In this document: in pieces, positions 1 to 8,165 of the stretch | How the letters are laid out: each line of letters opens with the position of its first letter | How positions within the stretch are numbered: position 1 is the stretch's first letter | From: Bordetella parapertussis | GTDB taxonomy: Bacteria; Pseudomonadota; Gammaproteobacteria; Burkholderiales; Burkholderiaceae | Length of the DNA stretch: 9,351 bases | Assembly: GCA_945901665.1 (NCBI GenBank) | Contig: CAMDLJ010000078.1 | Coordinates: forward strand, 1 to 9,351 | Direction of reading: 5' to 3' | Made by a program: the position numbers and the translations under genes | Notes under the pieces: generated by a model | What the model was told of the DNA's origin: nothing | The model's input: only the letters and a program-made list of their open reading frames with translations | Databases searched by the model: none

Positions 1-207
1 GGCATGGAGCAGCTCAAAATGCCCTATGGCAACCTGGAGGCCCTGCGCTTGGTGCGACAAGAACAAAAGCAATATGACCAGCGCGTCGAATTGTGGATGG
101 CCCCCAGCATGGAGCACCTGCCGGTGCGCATCCGCATCACCCAAACCAGCGGTGACCAGGTGGACTTGTTGTTGCGCAGCAAAGAACCCCCCAGCACCAA
201 CCCTTGA
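1..207 (+). CDS. DUF3108 domain protein, C-terminal fragment (5' end outside window)
   Basis: The frame is open from the first base to a TGA at 205-207, giving the last 68 residues of a longer protein. The segment 'ELWMAPSMEHLPVRIRITQ' followed by a short G-D-Q-V-D-L-L-L strand is the pattern I know from the C-terminus of DUF3108 proteins, which are predicted secreted or periplasmic beta-rich proteins of unknown function in proteobacteria. The fragment shows no membrane segment, and any signal peptide would lie upstream of the window. The Met at base 4 is internal, because the family motif is already under way and the frame has no stop before it. Family assignment is by recognition of a short fragment, so it is good but not certain. 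No function can be given. Confidence 0.72.
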   Translation, partial: GMEQLKMPYGNLEALRLVRQEQKQYDQRVELWMAPSMEHLPVRIRITQTSGDQVDLLLRSKEPPSTNP

Positions 208-313
208 CACTTTTTTGTAGCCCACTCGGGCTCAAGATTGGCGCGCTGGGGTCGATCCCATGCATGACAGCTCTTTGGGGCGTCAAGGTCTGCCCCCAAC
301 GGGGTGGGTGGGT

Positions 314-339
314 GGCTGCACCTGTGCAGCTGCGTTTTT
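314..339 (+). terminator. Possible terminator after the DUF3108 gene
   Basis: GCTGCAC (315-321) pairs perfectly with GTGCAGC (324-330). In practice this is a 6-pair stem with a 4-base loop. A run of five T follows at 335-339, after a 4-base gap (TGCG). The gap between stem and T-run makes it a weak intrinsic terminator, but it is the only candidate downstream of the DUF3108 gene on the plus strand. It sits about 107 bases past the stop codon. Confidence 0.3.
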
Positions 340-353
340 GCAGGAATGCTGCC

Positions 354-476
354 ATGGGATACCTGATTTCATTTGTATTTGGCATTTTTGTGGCCACCAT
401 CGGCCTGGGTGGGCGCGCCCCGGTATTGGATGCGCACTGGAGCCCGGCCCACCAAAGCGCACCCGCTTCGCGTTGA
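354..476 (+). CDS. Possible 40-residue single-span membrane peptide
   Basis: An ATG at 354 opens a 40-codon frame ending in TGA at 474-476. AGGA at 342-345 lies 8 bases before it, a well-placed ribosome binding site. The N-terminal half, MGYLISFVFGIFVATIGLGG, is strongly hydrophobic and could form one membrane span. The rest (RAPVLDAHWSPAHQSAPASR) is polar and would be a short tail. I do not recognise a family. The frame extends upstream without a stop to a possible start at 204, but that N-terminal part looks like random translation. The case rests only on the binding site and the hydrophobic segment, so it may be chance. Confidence 0.35.
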   Translation: MGYLISFVFGIFVATIGLGGRAPVLDAHWSPAHQSAPASR

Positions 477-569
477 TTTTTGGTTCGGCTGCCATCGTCG
501 GTCTTGAAATGGGCGCCTCAGCGCCGATATCAGGTTAATATGTTCCTCATCGACACCACGGGCAGCACC

Positions 570-851
570 ATGAATACGCTTTACGACTCCGAGTCATTTG
601 CCGTTGTGCACATGGCTGCCGATGTGCCCAGCGACAAACCGCAACCCTCGGCCCAGCCCATGCTTTCGCGCCAGGGGTTCGAGATTGTCGACAAACGCAA
701 CGGCAAAGAGGTCTACCTCGACGGCTACTGGGCTGAGTTGTTCCAACAGCACATCACCCAATGGCAGCTCAAAACCCCGACCCAAGACGAGGTGGAAGAC
801 ACCCTGGCCCAGTACGCTGAATTGGCCCAAAACCCGGTGGTGATGCACTGA
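570..851 (+). CDS. DUF3567 family protein
   Basis: This is a 93-residue soluble protein with no signal peptide or membrane span. It begins MNTLYDSESFAVVHM, continues with a 'GFEIVDKRNGKEVYLDG-WAE-FQQHI-W' core (about residues 38-67) and ends 'PTQDEVEDTLAQYAELAQNPVV'. I recognise this overall pattern as DUF3567, a short conserved family of unknown function in Burkholderiales. The start at 570 is chosen because family members begin at the 'M..LYDS' motif. An in-frame ATG at 540 has a somewhat better Shine-Dalgarno (AGG at 532-534, 5 bases upstream) and would add ten residues (MFLIDTTGST), so translation could begin there. The gene stands alone on its strand and ends 23 bases before a strong hairpin terminator, facing the aminotransferase gene. 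No function is proposed. Confidence 0.85.
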   Translation: MNTLYDSESFAVVHMAADVPSDKPQPSAQPMLSRQGFEIVDKRNGKEVYLDGYWAELFQQHITQWQLKTPTQDEVEDTLAQYAELAQNPVVMH

Positions 852-874
852 GTGGGCGCCATCCAGTTCTGATG

Positions 875-903
875 AAAAAGCCCGCTGCTGCGGGCTTTTT
901 TTA
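875..903. terminator. Bidirectional intrinsic terminator between convergent genes
   Basis: AAAAAGCCCGC (875-885) pairs perfectly with GCGGGCTTTTT (890-900) around the loop TGCT, an 11-pair stem. On the plus strand the T-run continues to 902; on the minus strand the A-run at 875-879 supplies a T-run. It can therefore end both the DUF3567 transcript and the aminotransferase transcript. The aminotransferase stop codon (TAA, minus strand 903-901) overlaps the last T residues. Confidence 0.9.
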
Positions 904-2238
904 TGCCGGCAAGCTGGCGATGGCGTCGGCCAAGGTGGCCACCATGTGCTCGATGTGTTCGCGCTCGACAATGAACGGCGGTGCAAACACCAGGTTGTCA
1001 CCCGCACTGCGCACCAACACCCCTCGGCGCAGGCATTCTTGAAACACCGCATACCCGCGTTGACCCGCACCTTGGGCAGAAGGGCTGAGCTCCACCGCAG
1101 CGGCCAAGCCCAATGAGCGAATTCCCACCACATGCGGCAACCCTTTGAGGTTTTGGTGCATGGCCCGCCCGAGCAAGGGCCCCATTTGGCCTGCGCGCTC
1201 AAACAAACGCTCTTGGGCCATCAAACTCAAAGTGGCGACCGCCGCCGCACAGGCCACCGGATGCCCCGAGTAGGTATAGCCATGCAAAAACTCAATCGCA
1301 TGGGCCGGGCCACCTTGTTCGGTCACGGCCTGATAAATGGCTTCGCGGCAAATCACCCCGCCCATGGGCAACACGCCGTTGGTCACGCATTTGGCAAAGT
1401 TGAGCATGTCGGGGACCACGCCAAAGTAGTCCGCTGCAAATGGCACGCCCATGCGACCGAAACCGGTGATCACTTCGTCAAAGATCAACAAAATCCCGTG
1501 CTTGTCACATATTTGCCGCAGGCGTTGTAAATACCCTTTGGGCGGGATGTACCAACCCGCGCTGCCCGACACCGGCTCGACGATGATGGCCGCCACATTG
1601 CTGGGGTCGTGCAAGGGCAAGATGCGCTGTTCCAACTCATTGAGCAGGTCGTTTGAAAACTGGGGCAACTCGCCTTCGATGTAGGCGTGTTGTTGCGGGT
1701 CATGGATGAACGCCATGTGATCAACCCGCGGCAGCATGGCCGCGCCAAAAGCTTTGCGGTTGCCGCCAATGCCGCCCACACTCATGCCGCCAAAACCCAC
1801 ACCGTGGTAACCCCGCTCACGGCCAATGAACACCGTGCGCTGGCCTTGGCCACAGGCGCGGTGATAGGCCAAGGCCATCTTCAAGGAGGTGTCGGCCGCC
1901 TCTGAACCCGAGGTGCAGAAAAACACCCGGTTCAAGTCCCCTGGGGCCAAGGCGGCAATCATATCGGCCGCTTCAAACGCGCGGTCGTTGCCAAACTGAA
2001 AGGCCGTGGCGTAATCCAGCGTGTCGAGTTGTTTTTTGATCGCCTCGTTGATGGGCGCTCGGTTATGACCCGCGCCCACACACCACAGGCTGGAAATGCC
2101 GTCGAGCACCCGCTCGCCCTCTTGGGTGGTGAAATGCATGCTGTCGGCACCCACCAAAACCCGAGGCGCTTGGCGGAAGTCGCGGTTGGGGGTGAAGGGC
2201 AGCCACAAGTGATTGCCAAGGGATGGTGGTTTTTGCAT
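901..2238 (-). CDS. Class III PLP aminotransferase, omega-amino acid:pyruvate (beta-alanine:pyruvate) type
   Basis: This 445-residue cytoplasmic enzyme probably moves the terminal amino group of beta-alanine or a related omega-amino acid to pyruvate, giving an aldehyde acid and alanine. Family landmarks, in order, are the N-terminal 'LWLPFTPNRDF' (11-21), 'GLWCVGAGH'-like 'SSLWCVGAGH' (49-58), the phosphate-binding GSEA (111-114), 'GYHG' with Tyr144, 'IFDEVITGFGR' with Asp254 that contacts the PLP ring nitrogen, and 'FAKCVTNG' with Lys283 as the Schiff-base lysine. Length is normal. The N-terminus and GLWC region resemble omega-amino-acid:pyruvate transaminases more than ornithine or GABA enzymes, but substrate is inferred. 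The start at 2238 has AGGGAGA ahead of it; an upstream frame extension to 2400 overlaps the preceding gene and does not look like family sequence. It lies 49 bases after the ClpP-like gene on the same strand, so co-transcription is likely. It ends at the shared terminator. Confidence 0.9.
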   Translation of the reverse strand: MQKPPSLGNHLWLPFTPNRDFRQAPRVLVGADSMHFTTQEGERVLDGISSLWCVGAGHNRAPINEAIKKQLDTLDYATAFQFGNDRAFEAADMIAALAPGDLNRVFFCTSGSEAADTSLKMALAYHRACGQGQRTVFIGRERGYHGVGFGGMSVGGIGGNRKAFGAAMLPRVDHMAFIHDPQQHAYIEGELPQFSNDLLNELEQRILPLHDPSNVAAIIVEPVSGSAGWYIPPKGYLQRLRQICDKHGILLIFDEVITGFGRMGVPFAADYFGVVPDMLNFAKCVTNGVLPMGGVICREAIYQAVTEQGGPAHAIEFLHGYTYSGHPVACAAAVATLSLMAQERLFERAGQMGPLLGRAMHQNLKGLPHVVGIRSLGLAAAVELSPSAQGAGQRGYAVFQECLRRGVLVRSAGDNLVFAPPFIVEREHIEHMVATLADAIASLPA

Positions 2239-2287
2239 GAGGGTCTCCCTGAATGCGCCAGCCTTGGCCTTCCATTGCCCGCCAGCT

Positions 2288-3085
2288 TCAAGGCATTCTA
2301 AATTGCAAGTTGTCCGGCAAGTCCAGCACCACGCTGTTGCTGGCAGTGACCACCCCCAGGGTGAGGGCATCTTTGTGTGCGTACTCGGCGCATTGCTCAC
2401 GCGGTGTGCGTGCGGTGGGGCAATGCAAGGTGATGCGATCGCGGGGTCGGTTGCGGTCCATCTCGCGGATCAACACAAAGCCGCTGGCGTCTTGCATTTG
2501 GTACAGGGCAATGGTCAGCAACTGCGCATCAAATTTAGCACCCATGCGCTCTTGGTAAAAGTCCCACATCTCACGCGCGCGCTCAGGCACCAAGGCGCCC
2601 GTGAAAGGCATGCTGGGGCCGTGGATACCGACCACCGTGAGGTGGGGTGCCACCCCGGTGGCGTATTGCCGCTCATGCCCCGCCATGAACAACAAGGAGC
2701 ATGCCGACAAGCACTGGCCCACCACCAAGGTGGTCAAACCCTTGCCTTGCAACCAACGCGCCATGGCCATCCCTGCTGGCAAATCGCCTCCGGGCGAATT
2801 GACCAAAATCAAGCGCTTGACTTCGCCACGATCAAACTCGGCACGCAACAGTCGGTCGTCATGGCGTTCAATCACACCCGACACAAACACATCGCTGCCC
2901 ACCCGCTGAACCGTCATGGCATTGGCAGTGCACACACATGAAAACAAGCCCAGCGCGAACCACTTCACACCCCGTGCGCGCAAGCTGCACCACGCACACG
3001 AAAGCACTCTTTTGAGCGCGTACAAACCAAGGTTTGCGGCATCACCAAAAGTATGTGTTTTTGAAAAAAAGTGCTTGCTGTTCAT
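2288..3085 (-). CDS. Exported ClpP-like (COG3904-type) protein
   Basis: This 265-residue protein has a ClpP/crotonase-like core. 'ILVNSPGGDLPAGMAMARWL' (93-112) carries the SPGG turn that forms the ClpP oxyanion hole. 'VVGQCLSACSLLFMAG' (121-136) places Ser127 where ClpP has its nucleophile. 'VVGIHGPS' gives His155, 28 residues on, close to the ClpP Ser-His spacing of 25. Asp210 or Asp216 could complete a triad. Cys125 and Cys129 flank the serine, which fits an oxidising compartment. A hydrophobic stretch 'WFALGLFSCVCTANA' (42-56) looks like a signal peptide with cleavage after Ala56. The chosen start has a strong GGAGG five bases upstream, but gives an odd 40-residue run before the hydrophobic core. 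A GTG at 2968 would give a canonical 17-residue signal peptide but lacks a good binding site. Substrate and function are unknown. It is the first gene of a likely two-gene unit with the aminotransferase. Confidence 0.75.
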   Translation of the reverse strand: MNSKHFFSKTHTFGDAANLGLYALKRVLSCAWCSLRARGVKWFALGLFSCVCTANAMTVQRVGSDVFVSGVIERHDDRLLRAEFDRGEVKRLILVNSPGGDLPAGMAMARWLQGKGLTTLVVGQCLSACSLLFMAGHERQYATGVAPHLTVVGIHGPSMPFTGALVPERAREMWDFYQERMGAKFDAQLLTIALYQMQDASGFVLIREMDRNRPRDRITLHCPTARTPREQCAEYAHKDALTLGVVTASNSVVLDLPDNLQFRMP

Positions 3086-3307
3086 ATCGCCTCCACCGGT
3101 GTCGGTATGGGTATGAATCAGCAAAAAATATGCCCTTCGCAGCTACCTACTTTTGGTTTCCTCCCTCGAAAATGGCGCAAAAAATGTGCACCTTTGATGA
3201 CGTGCAGTTGCACGGTTTTTTGACACACAGGCAAGGCCCTGCGCACAAAAAAGTGCATTCACGTCAGAACCGCTCTGTGCGCCCACAAGTCCTGCGAAAA
3301 TATCTGA
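3086..3307. promoter_or_regulatory. Divergent control region between the ClpP-like gene and purU
   Basis: This 222-base region must hold start signals for both flanking genes. It is more A/T-rich than the genes and holds three A-tracts flanked by GC and TGC: 3123-3128, 3179-3184 and 3247-3252. A fourth, 3064-3070, lies inside the start of the ClpP-like gene. The clearest is the inverted repeat GCAC-AAAAAA-GTGC at 3243-3256. A second dyad, CGTGCA-GT-TGCACG at 3201-3214, is followed by six T (3216-3221) and could act as a small terminator or protein site. TTGACA at 3220-3225 with CACAAA 18 bases later (3244-3249) is a possible but weak purU promoter. The purU start itself has no clear Shine-Dalgarno. 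Confidence 0.4.
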
Positions 3308-4156
3308 ATGACTCCTTCTTACATCCTCACCTTGTCGTGCCCCGACCGCCCGGGCATCGTTCACGCCGTTTCAGGTTTTTTGCTCGAACGCGGTGGCAAC
3401 ATCGAAGAGGCCGCGCAGTACAGCGACTTGGCCACGGGTTTGTTTTTCATGCGGGTGCGCTTTGTGTGCGCCCAAGCCACCGAGGCCGTGCTGCGCGAGC
3501 AACTGACCCTCATGGGACCTGGGTTTGATATGCGTTGGGACTTGCATGCGAGTGGCCAAGCCATGCCCTGCGTGATCATGGTCAGCAAGGAGGGACACTG
3601 CCTCAACGATTTGTTGTTTCGCTGCAAGAGCGGTTTGCTGGGCGTGGATGTGCGCGCCATCATCAGCAACCACCGCGATTTCTACCAGTTGGCCGCCAGC
3701 TACAACGTGCCCTTTCACCACATTGAAGTCAACGCCGCCAACAAAGCCCAGGCCGAGGCGCGTCAACTTGAAATCATCCATGCTGAAGGCGCGCAACTGG
3801 TGGTTTTGGCGCGCTACATGCAAATTTTGTCCAACACCATGTGCGAGCAACTGGCGGGCAAGGCCATCAATATCCACCACAGTTTTTTGCCCAGCTTCAA
3901 AGGCGCCAAACCCTATCACCAAGCCCACCACCGGGGGGTCAAGCTGATTGGTGCGACTGCCCATTACGTCACGGCCGACTTGGATGAAGGCCCCATCATC
4001 GAACAAGATGTGGCCCGCGTGGACCACAGCAAAACCGTAGAAGACCTCAGCGCCCTGGGCCGCGACACCGAAAGCCAGGTGTTGGCCAGGGCCGTGAAAT
4101 GGCACAGCGAGCACCGCGTGCTGCTGGATGGCCACAAAACCGTGATCTTCAAATAG
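3308..4156 (+). CDS. purU: Formyltetrahydrofolate deformylase
   Basis: PurU hydrolyses 10-formyltetrahydrofolate to formate and tetrahydrofolate in the cytoplasm, balancing the one-carbon pool and supplying formate for PurT-dependent purine synthesis. The 282-residue length is normal. An ACT domain comes first (about 4-80), opening with 'YILTLSCPDRPGIVHAVSGF', the typical PurU N-terminus. A formyltransferase-type domain follows (about 86-282). The catalytic trio expected from the GART/PurN fold is visible: Asn188 and His190 in 'INIHHSFLPSFKGAKPY', and Asp226 in 'AHYVTADLDEGPIIEQD'. The ATG at 3308 is the only sensible start for this domain, although its Shine-Dalgarno is poor. It is divergent from the ClpP-like gene and followed 197 bases later by the sensor kinase. 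No purine or folate gene is adjacent, so it appears to be transcribed alone. Confidence 0.96.
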   Translation: MTPSYILTLSCPDRPGIVHAVSGFLLERGGNIEEAAQYSDLATGLFFMRVRFVCAQATEAVLREQLTLMGPGFDMRWDLHASGQAMPCVIMVSKEGHCLNDLLFRCKSGLLGVDVRAIISNHRDFYQLAASYNVPFHHIEVNAANKAQAEARQLEIIHAEGAQLVVLARYMQILSNTMCEQLAGKAINIHHSFLPSFKGAKPYHQAHHRGVKLIGATAHYVTADLDEGPIIEQDVARVDHSKTVEDLSALGRDTESQVLARAVKWHSEHRVLLDGHKTVIFK

Positions 4157-4169
4157 CCTCGCACCCTCC

Positions 4170-4181
4170 TTATAGCTATAA
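4170..4181. repeat. 12-base perfect palindrome after purU
   Basis: TTATAGCTATAA is a perfect palindrome 14 bases past the purU stop codon, in an otherwise plain 197-base gap (4157-4353). It has no T-run, so it is not a normal intrinsic terminator. It could be a protein-binding site or part of a dispersed repeat. The rest of the gap holds only a weak TGCGC/GCGCA hairpin (4217-4234) and no clear promoter. Confidence 0.35.
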
Positions 4182-4353
4182 AGAGTTAACATTCCGCGGT
4201 GTGAGGGTGTGGTTGCTGCGCAGCATGTAGCGCAGGCTTATTCATCGGTTTGATCGCAACTCGCCCATCACACAGATGCGGCCGAGCATGGTTGTTCGCT
4301 TGGCCATGACGCCATCCACGCACCCCTTTGTCCGGGTGCTTTGAACGCCCGCC

Positions 4354-6432
<2,079 letters not shown>

Positions 6433-6513
6433 TGGGCATGGTTTTGCTTGGATTAACTACACTGTTTGGCTTTTGGCCCTACATTGGAGCCCTATCGACG
6501 TGAAAGCCTTTCC

Positions 6514-8019
6514 ATGACTGCTGTGCTCGAAAAACCGCTCACCACACCCCAGACGGATTCGCCCCCGCCCAAAGACTTGGTGCTGTCGGCCCTGCGTGCC
6601 GTGTTGCCCGCCCACGCGTTGTTGTCCTCCAGCGAAAACACCACGCCTTACGAATGCGATGGCCTCACCGCCTACCGCCAACGCCCCATGTGCGTGGTGC
6701 TGCCAGAAACCTACGCCCAAATACAAGACGTGATGCGCACCTGTCATCGGCTGGGTGTGCCCGTGGTGGCGCGGGGTGCGGGCACCGGTTTGTCGGGCGG
6801 GGCCATGCCGCATGCGCAAGGCGTCACCTTGTCGCTGGCCAAGTTCAACAAGATTTTGAAAATGGATGTGCACAGCCGAACTGCCGTGGTGCAATGCGGT
6901 GTGCGCAATTTGGCGATCAGCGAGGCCGCCGCGCCGCTTGGGCTGTACTACGCGCCCGACCCATCGAGCCAAATCGCTTGCACCATCGGTGGCAATGTGG
7001 CGGAAAACTCCGGCGGTGTGCACTGCTTGAAATACGGCCTGACCCTGCACAACGTCTTAAAGGTGAAGGGCTTCACCATGGATGGCGAGCCCATCGAGTT
7101 TGGTGGCGACGCTTTGGACGCGCCAGGCTTGGACCTGCTGCCACTGGTGGTGGGATCGGAGGGCATGTTGGCCGTCACCACCGAGGTGACTGTCAAGCTC
7201 ACCCCCAAGCCGCAGTTGGCTCGCTGCATCATGGCGAGTTTTGACGACCTGCGCAAAGCCGGTGACGCGGTGGCGGCCGTCATTGCCGCGGGCATCATCC
7301 CAGCCGGTTTGGAGATGATGGACAAGCCCATGACCGCTGCGGTGGAAGACTTTGTGCATGCTGGCTACGACCTGAGCGCCGAGGCGATTTTGCTGTGCGA
7401 AAGCGACGGCACGCCCGAAGAGGTGGAAGAAGAAATTGGCCGCATGAGCGCGGTGTTGCAGCGCTGTGGCGCAACCGCCACTGCAGTCAGCCGCGACGAG
7501 GCCGAGCGCCTGAAGTTTTGGAGTGGCCGCAAAAACGCATTTCCCGCCAGCGGCCGCATCAGCCCCGACTACATGTGCATGGACTCAACCATCCCGCGCA
7601 AGCGCTTGGCCGACATTTTGTTGGCGATTGCCGAAATGGAAAAAAAGTACGACCTGCGCTGCGCCAACGTGTTCCATGCGGGAGATGGCAATTTGCATCC
7701 GCTGATTTTGTTTGACGCGAACGACCCCGACCAGCTGCACCGCTGCGAATTGTTTGGCGCAGACATTTTGGAGACCAGCGTCGCCATGGGCGGCACGGTG
7801 ACCGGCGAGCACGGTGTGGGCGTGGAAAAGCTCAACTCCATGTGCGTGCAGTTTTCAGCCGCAGAAAACGAGCAAATGTTTGGTGTGAAACGCGCCTTTG
7901 ACCCGCAAGGTTTGCTCAACCCCGGCAAGGTGATCCCCACCCTGCAACGCTGCGCCGAGTACGGCAAGATGTTGGTGCGCGGTGGGCAAATCAGCCACCC
8001 CGATTTGCCGAGGTTTTAG
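6514..8019 (+). CDS. glcD: FAD-linked oxidase, glycolate oxidase subunit GlcD type
   Basis: This 501-residue protein, close in length to E. coli GlcD, belongs to the VAO/PCMH-type FAD oxidases. It oxidises a 2-hydroxy acid, probably glycolate or D-lactate, and passes electrons on through partner subunits. The FAD-binding loop 'PVVARGAGTGLSGGAMP' (83-99) and 'PDPSSQIACTIGGNVAENSGG' region (149-168) mark the N-terminal FAD domain. 'VFHAGDGNLHP' (386-396) and 'GEHGVG' (431-436) mark the C-terminal substrate domain with its conserved histidines. 'NPGKV' (469-473) is the usual C-terminal motif. The ATG at 6514 is preferred over a TTG at 6466: GAAAG lies about 9 bases upstream, and the extra 16 residues are not family-like. 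It starts 81 bases after the kinase gene. The partner subunits GlcE and GlcF are not adjacent downstream, where a toxin-antitoxin pair sits instead. D-lactate dehydrogenase is an alternative activity. Confidence 0.9.
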   Translation: MTAVLEKPLTTPQTDSPPPKDLVLSALRAVLPAHALLSSSENTTPYECDGLTAYRQRPMCVVLPETYAQIQDVMRTCHRLGVPVVARGAGTGLSGGAMPHAQGVTLSLAKFNKILKMDVHSRTAVVQCGVRNLAISEAAAPLGLYYAPDPSSQIACTIGGNVAENSGGVHCLKYGLTLHNVLKVKGFTMDGEPIEFGGDALDAPGLDLLPLVVGSEGMLAVTTEVTVKLTPKPQLARCIMASFDDLRKAGDAVAAVIAAGIIPAGLEMMDKPMTAAVEDFVHAGYDLSAEAILLCESDGTPEEVEEEIGRMSAVLQRCGATATAVSRDEAERLKFWSGRKNAFPASGRISPDYMCMDSTIPRKRLADILLAIAEMEKKYDLRCANVFHAGDGNLHPLILFDANDPDQLHRCELFGADILETSVAMGGTVTGEHGVGVEKLNSMCVQFSAAENEQMFGVKRAFDPQGLLNPGKVIPTLQRCAEYGKMLVRGGQISHPDLPRF

Positions 8020-8034
8020 GGCGCTGTCCCGCAC

Positions 8035-8086
8035 TGGCAATAAACGGGATTGCCAACACCTCGATAGAAAAGGCTGGCTGGCCTTT
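8035..8086. repeat. Two inverted repeats downstream of glcD
   Basis: TGGCAAT (8035-8041) and ATTGCCA (8049-8055) can form a 7-pair stem with a 7-base loop, starting 15 bases after the glcD stop. AAAGGC (8069-8074) and GCCTTT (8081-8086) form a 6-pair stem. Neither has a plus-strand T-run, so they are not classical terminators. They could slow Rho-dependent termination or protect the 3' end of the glcD transcript. Confidence 0.35.
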
Positions 8087-8108
8087 CATATCAGTGCTCA
8101 AGAATCGC

Positions 8109-8137
8109 TTGACGAGACCACATTAGGGCGCGAAAAT
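8109..8137 (+). promoter_or_regulatory. Sigma70-type promoter of the stbDE-like module
   Basis: TTGACG at 8109-8114 matches the -35 consensus at five of six positions. GAAAAT at 8132-8137 matches the -10 at four of six, with an ideal 17-base spacer. Transcription would begin near 8144, about 27 bases before the antitoxin ATG. This gives the toxin-antitoxin pair its own promoter independent of glcD. Confidence 0.6.
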
Positions 8138-8165
8138 TAATACCCTAAACAGGTCTTTTTAGGGT
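8123..8165. promoter_or_regulatory. Candidate autoregulatory operator with three TTAGGG half-sites
   Basis: TTAGGG occurs at 8123-8128, its reverse complement CCCTAA at 8143-8148, and TTAGGG again at 8159-8164. The last two extend to an 8-base inverted repeat ACCCTAAA/TTTAGGGT (8142-8149 and 8158-8165). The first half-site lies in the promoter spacer, the second at the expected transcription start, and the third covers the AGGG (8161-8164) that serves as Shine-Dalgarno for the antitoxin. Phd/YefM-type antitoxins commonly bind such repeats in their own promoters. Binding here is inferred from layout. Confidence 0.55.

Larger units (their letters stand above)
208..569. other. Region between DUF3108 and DUF3567 genes, no firm gene
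   Basis: This stretch of about 360 bases carries no recognisable protein. It holds several short hairpins: AGCCC-ACTC-GGGCT at 219-232, a stronger one at 315-330 (listed separately), and GGCGC-CTCA-GCGCC at 512-525, just ahead of the DUF3567 gene. A 10-base palindrome GGGCGCGCCC lies at 411-420. A possible small gene at 354-476 is listed separately. No convincing -35/-10 pair was found for the DUF3567 gene. Confidence 0.6.

Noticed and set aside
219..232. AGCCC/GGGCT hairpin just after the DUF3108 stop as a terminator
   Set aside because: The T-run lies before the stem, not after it, so it cannot act as a plus-strand intrinsic terminator, and the stem is only five pairs.
2239..2400. N-terminal extension of the aminotransferase to 2400
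   Set aside because: The 54 extra residues overlap the end of the ClpP-like gene and are not family-like. The ATG at 2238 has a good Shine-Dalgarno and precedes the known N-terminal motif.
2213..2941. Plus-strand frame (242 codons) opposite the ClpP-like gene
   Set aside because: The minus strand carries the SPGG and Ser/His motifs. The plus translation has no family features and no convincing start.
3034..3528. Plus-strand frame across the divergent region into purU
   Set aside because: It runs out of frame with purU and becomes Arg-rich inside it; there is no sign of coding selection.
3371..4192. Long minus-strand frame (273 codons) opposite purU
   Set aside because: It mirrors the purU gene. 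High GC at third codon positions keeps the antisense frame open, and the translation is a low-complexity shadow with no recognisable domain.
6466..6513. TTG start 16 codons upstream for glcD
   Set aside because: The extra residues do not resemble GlcD N-termini, and the ATG at 6514 has a GAAAG binding site.
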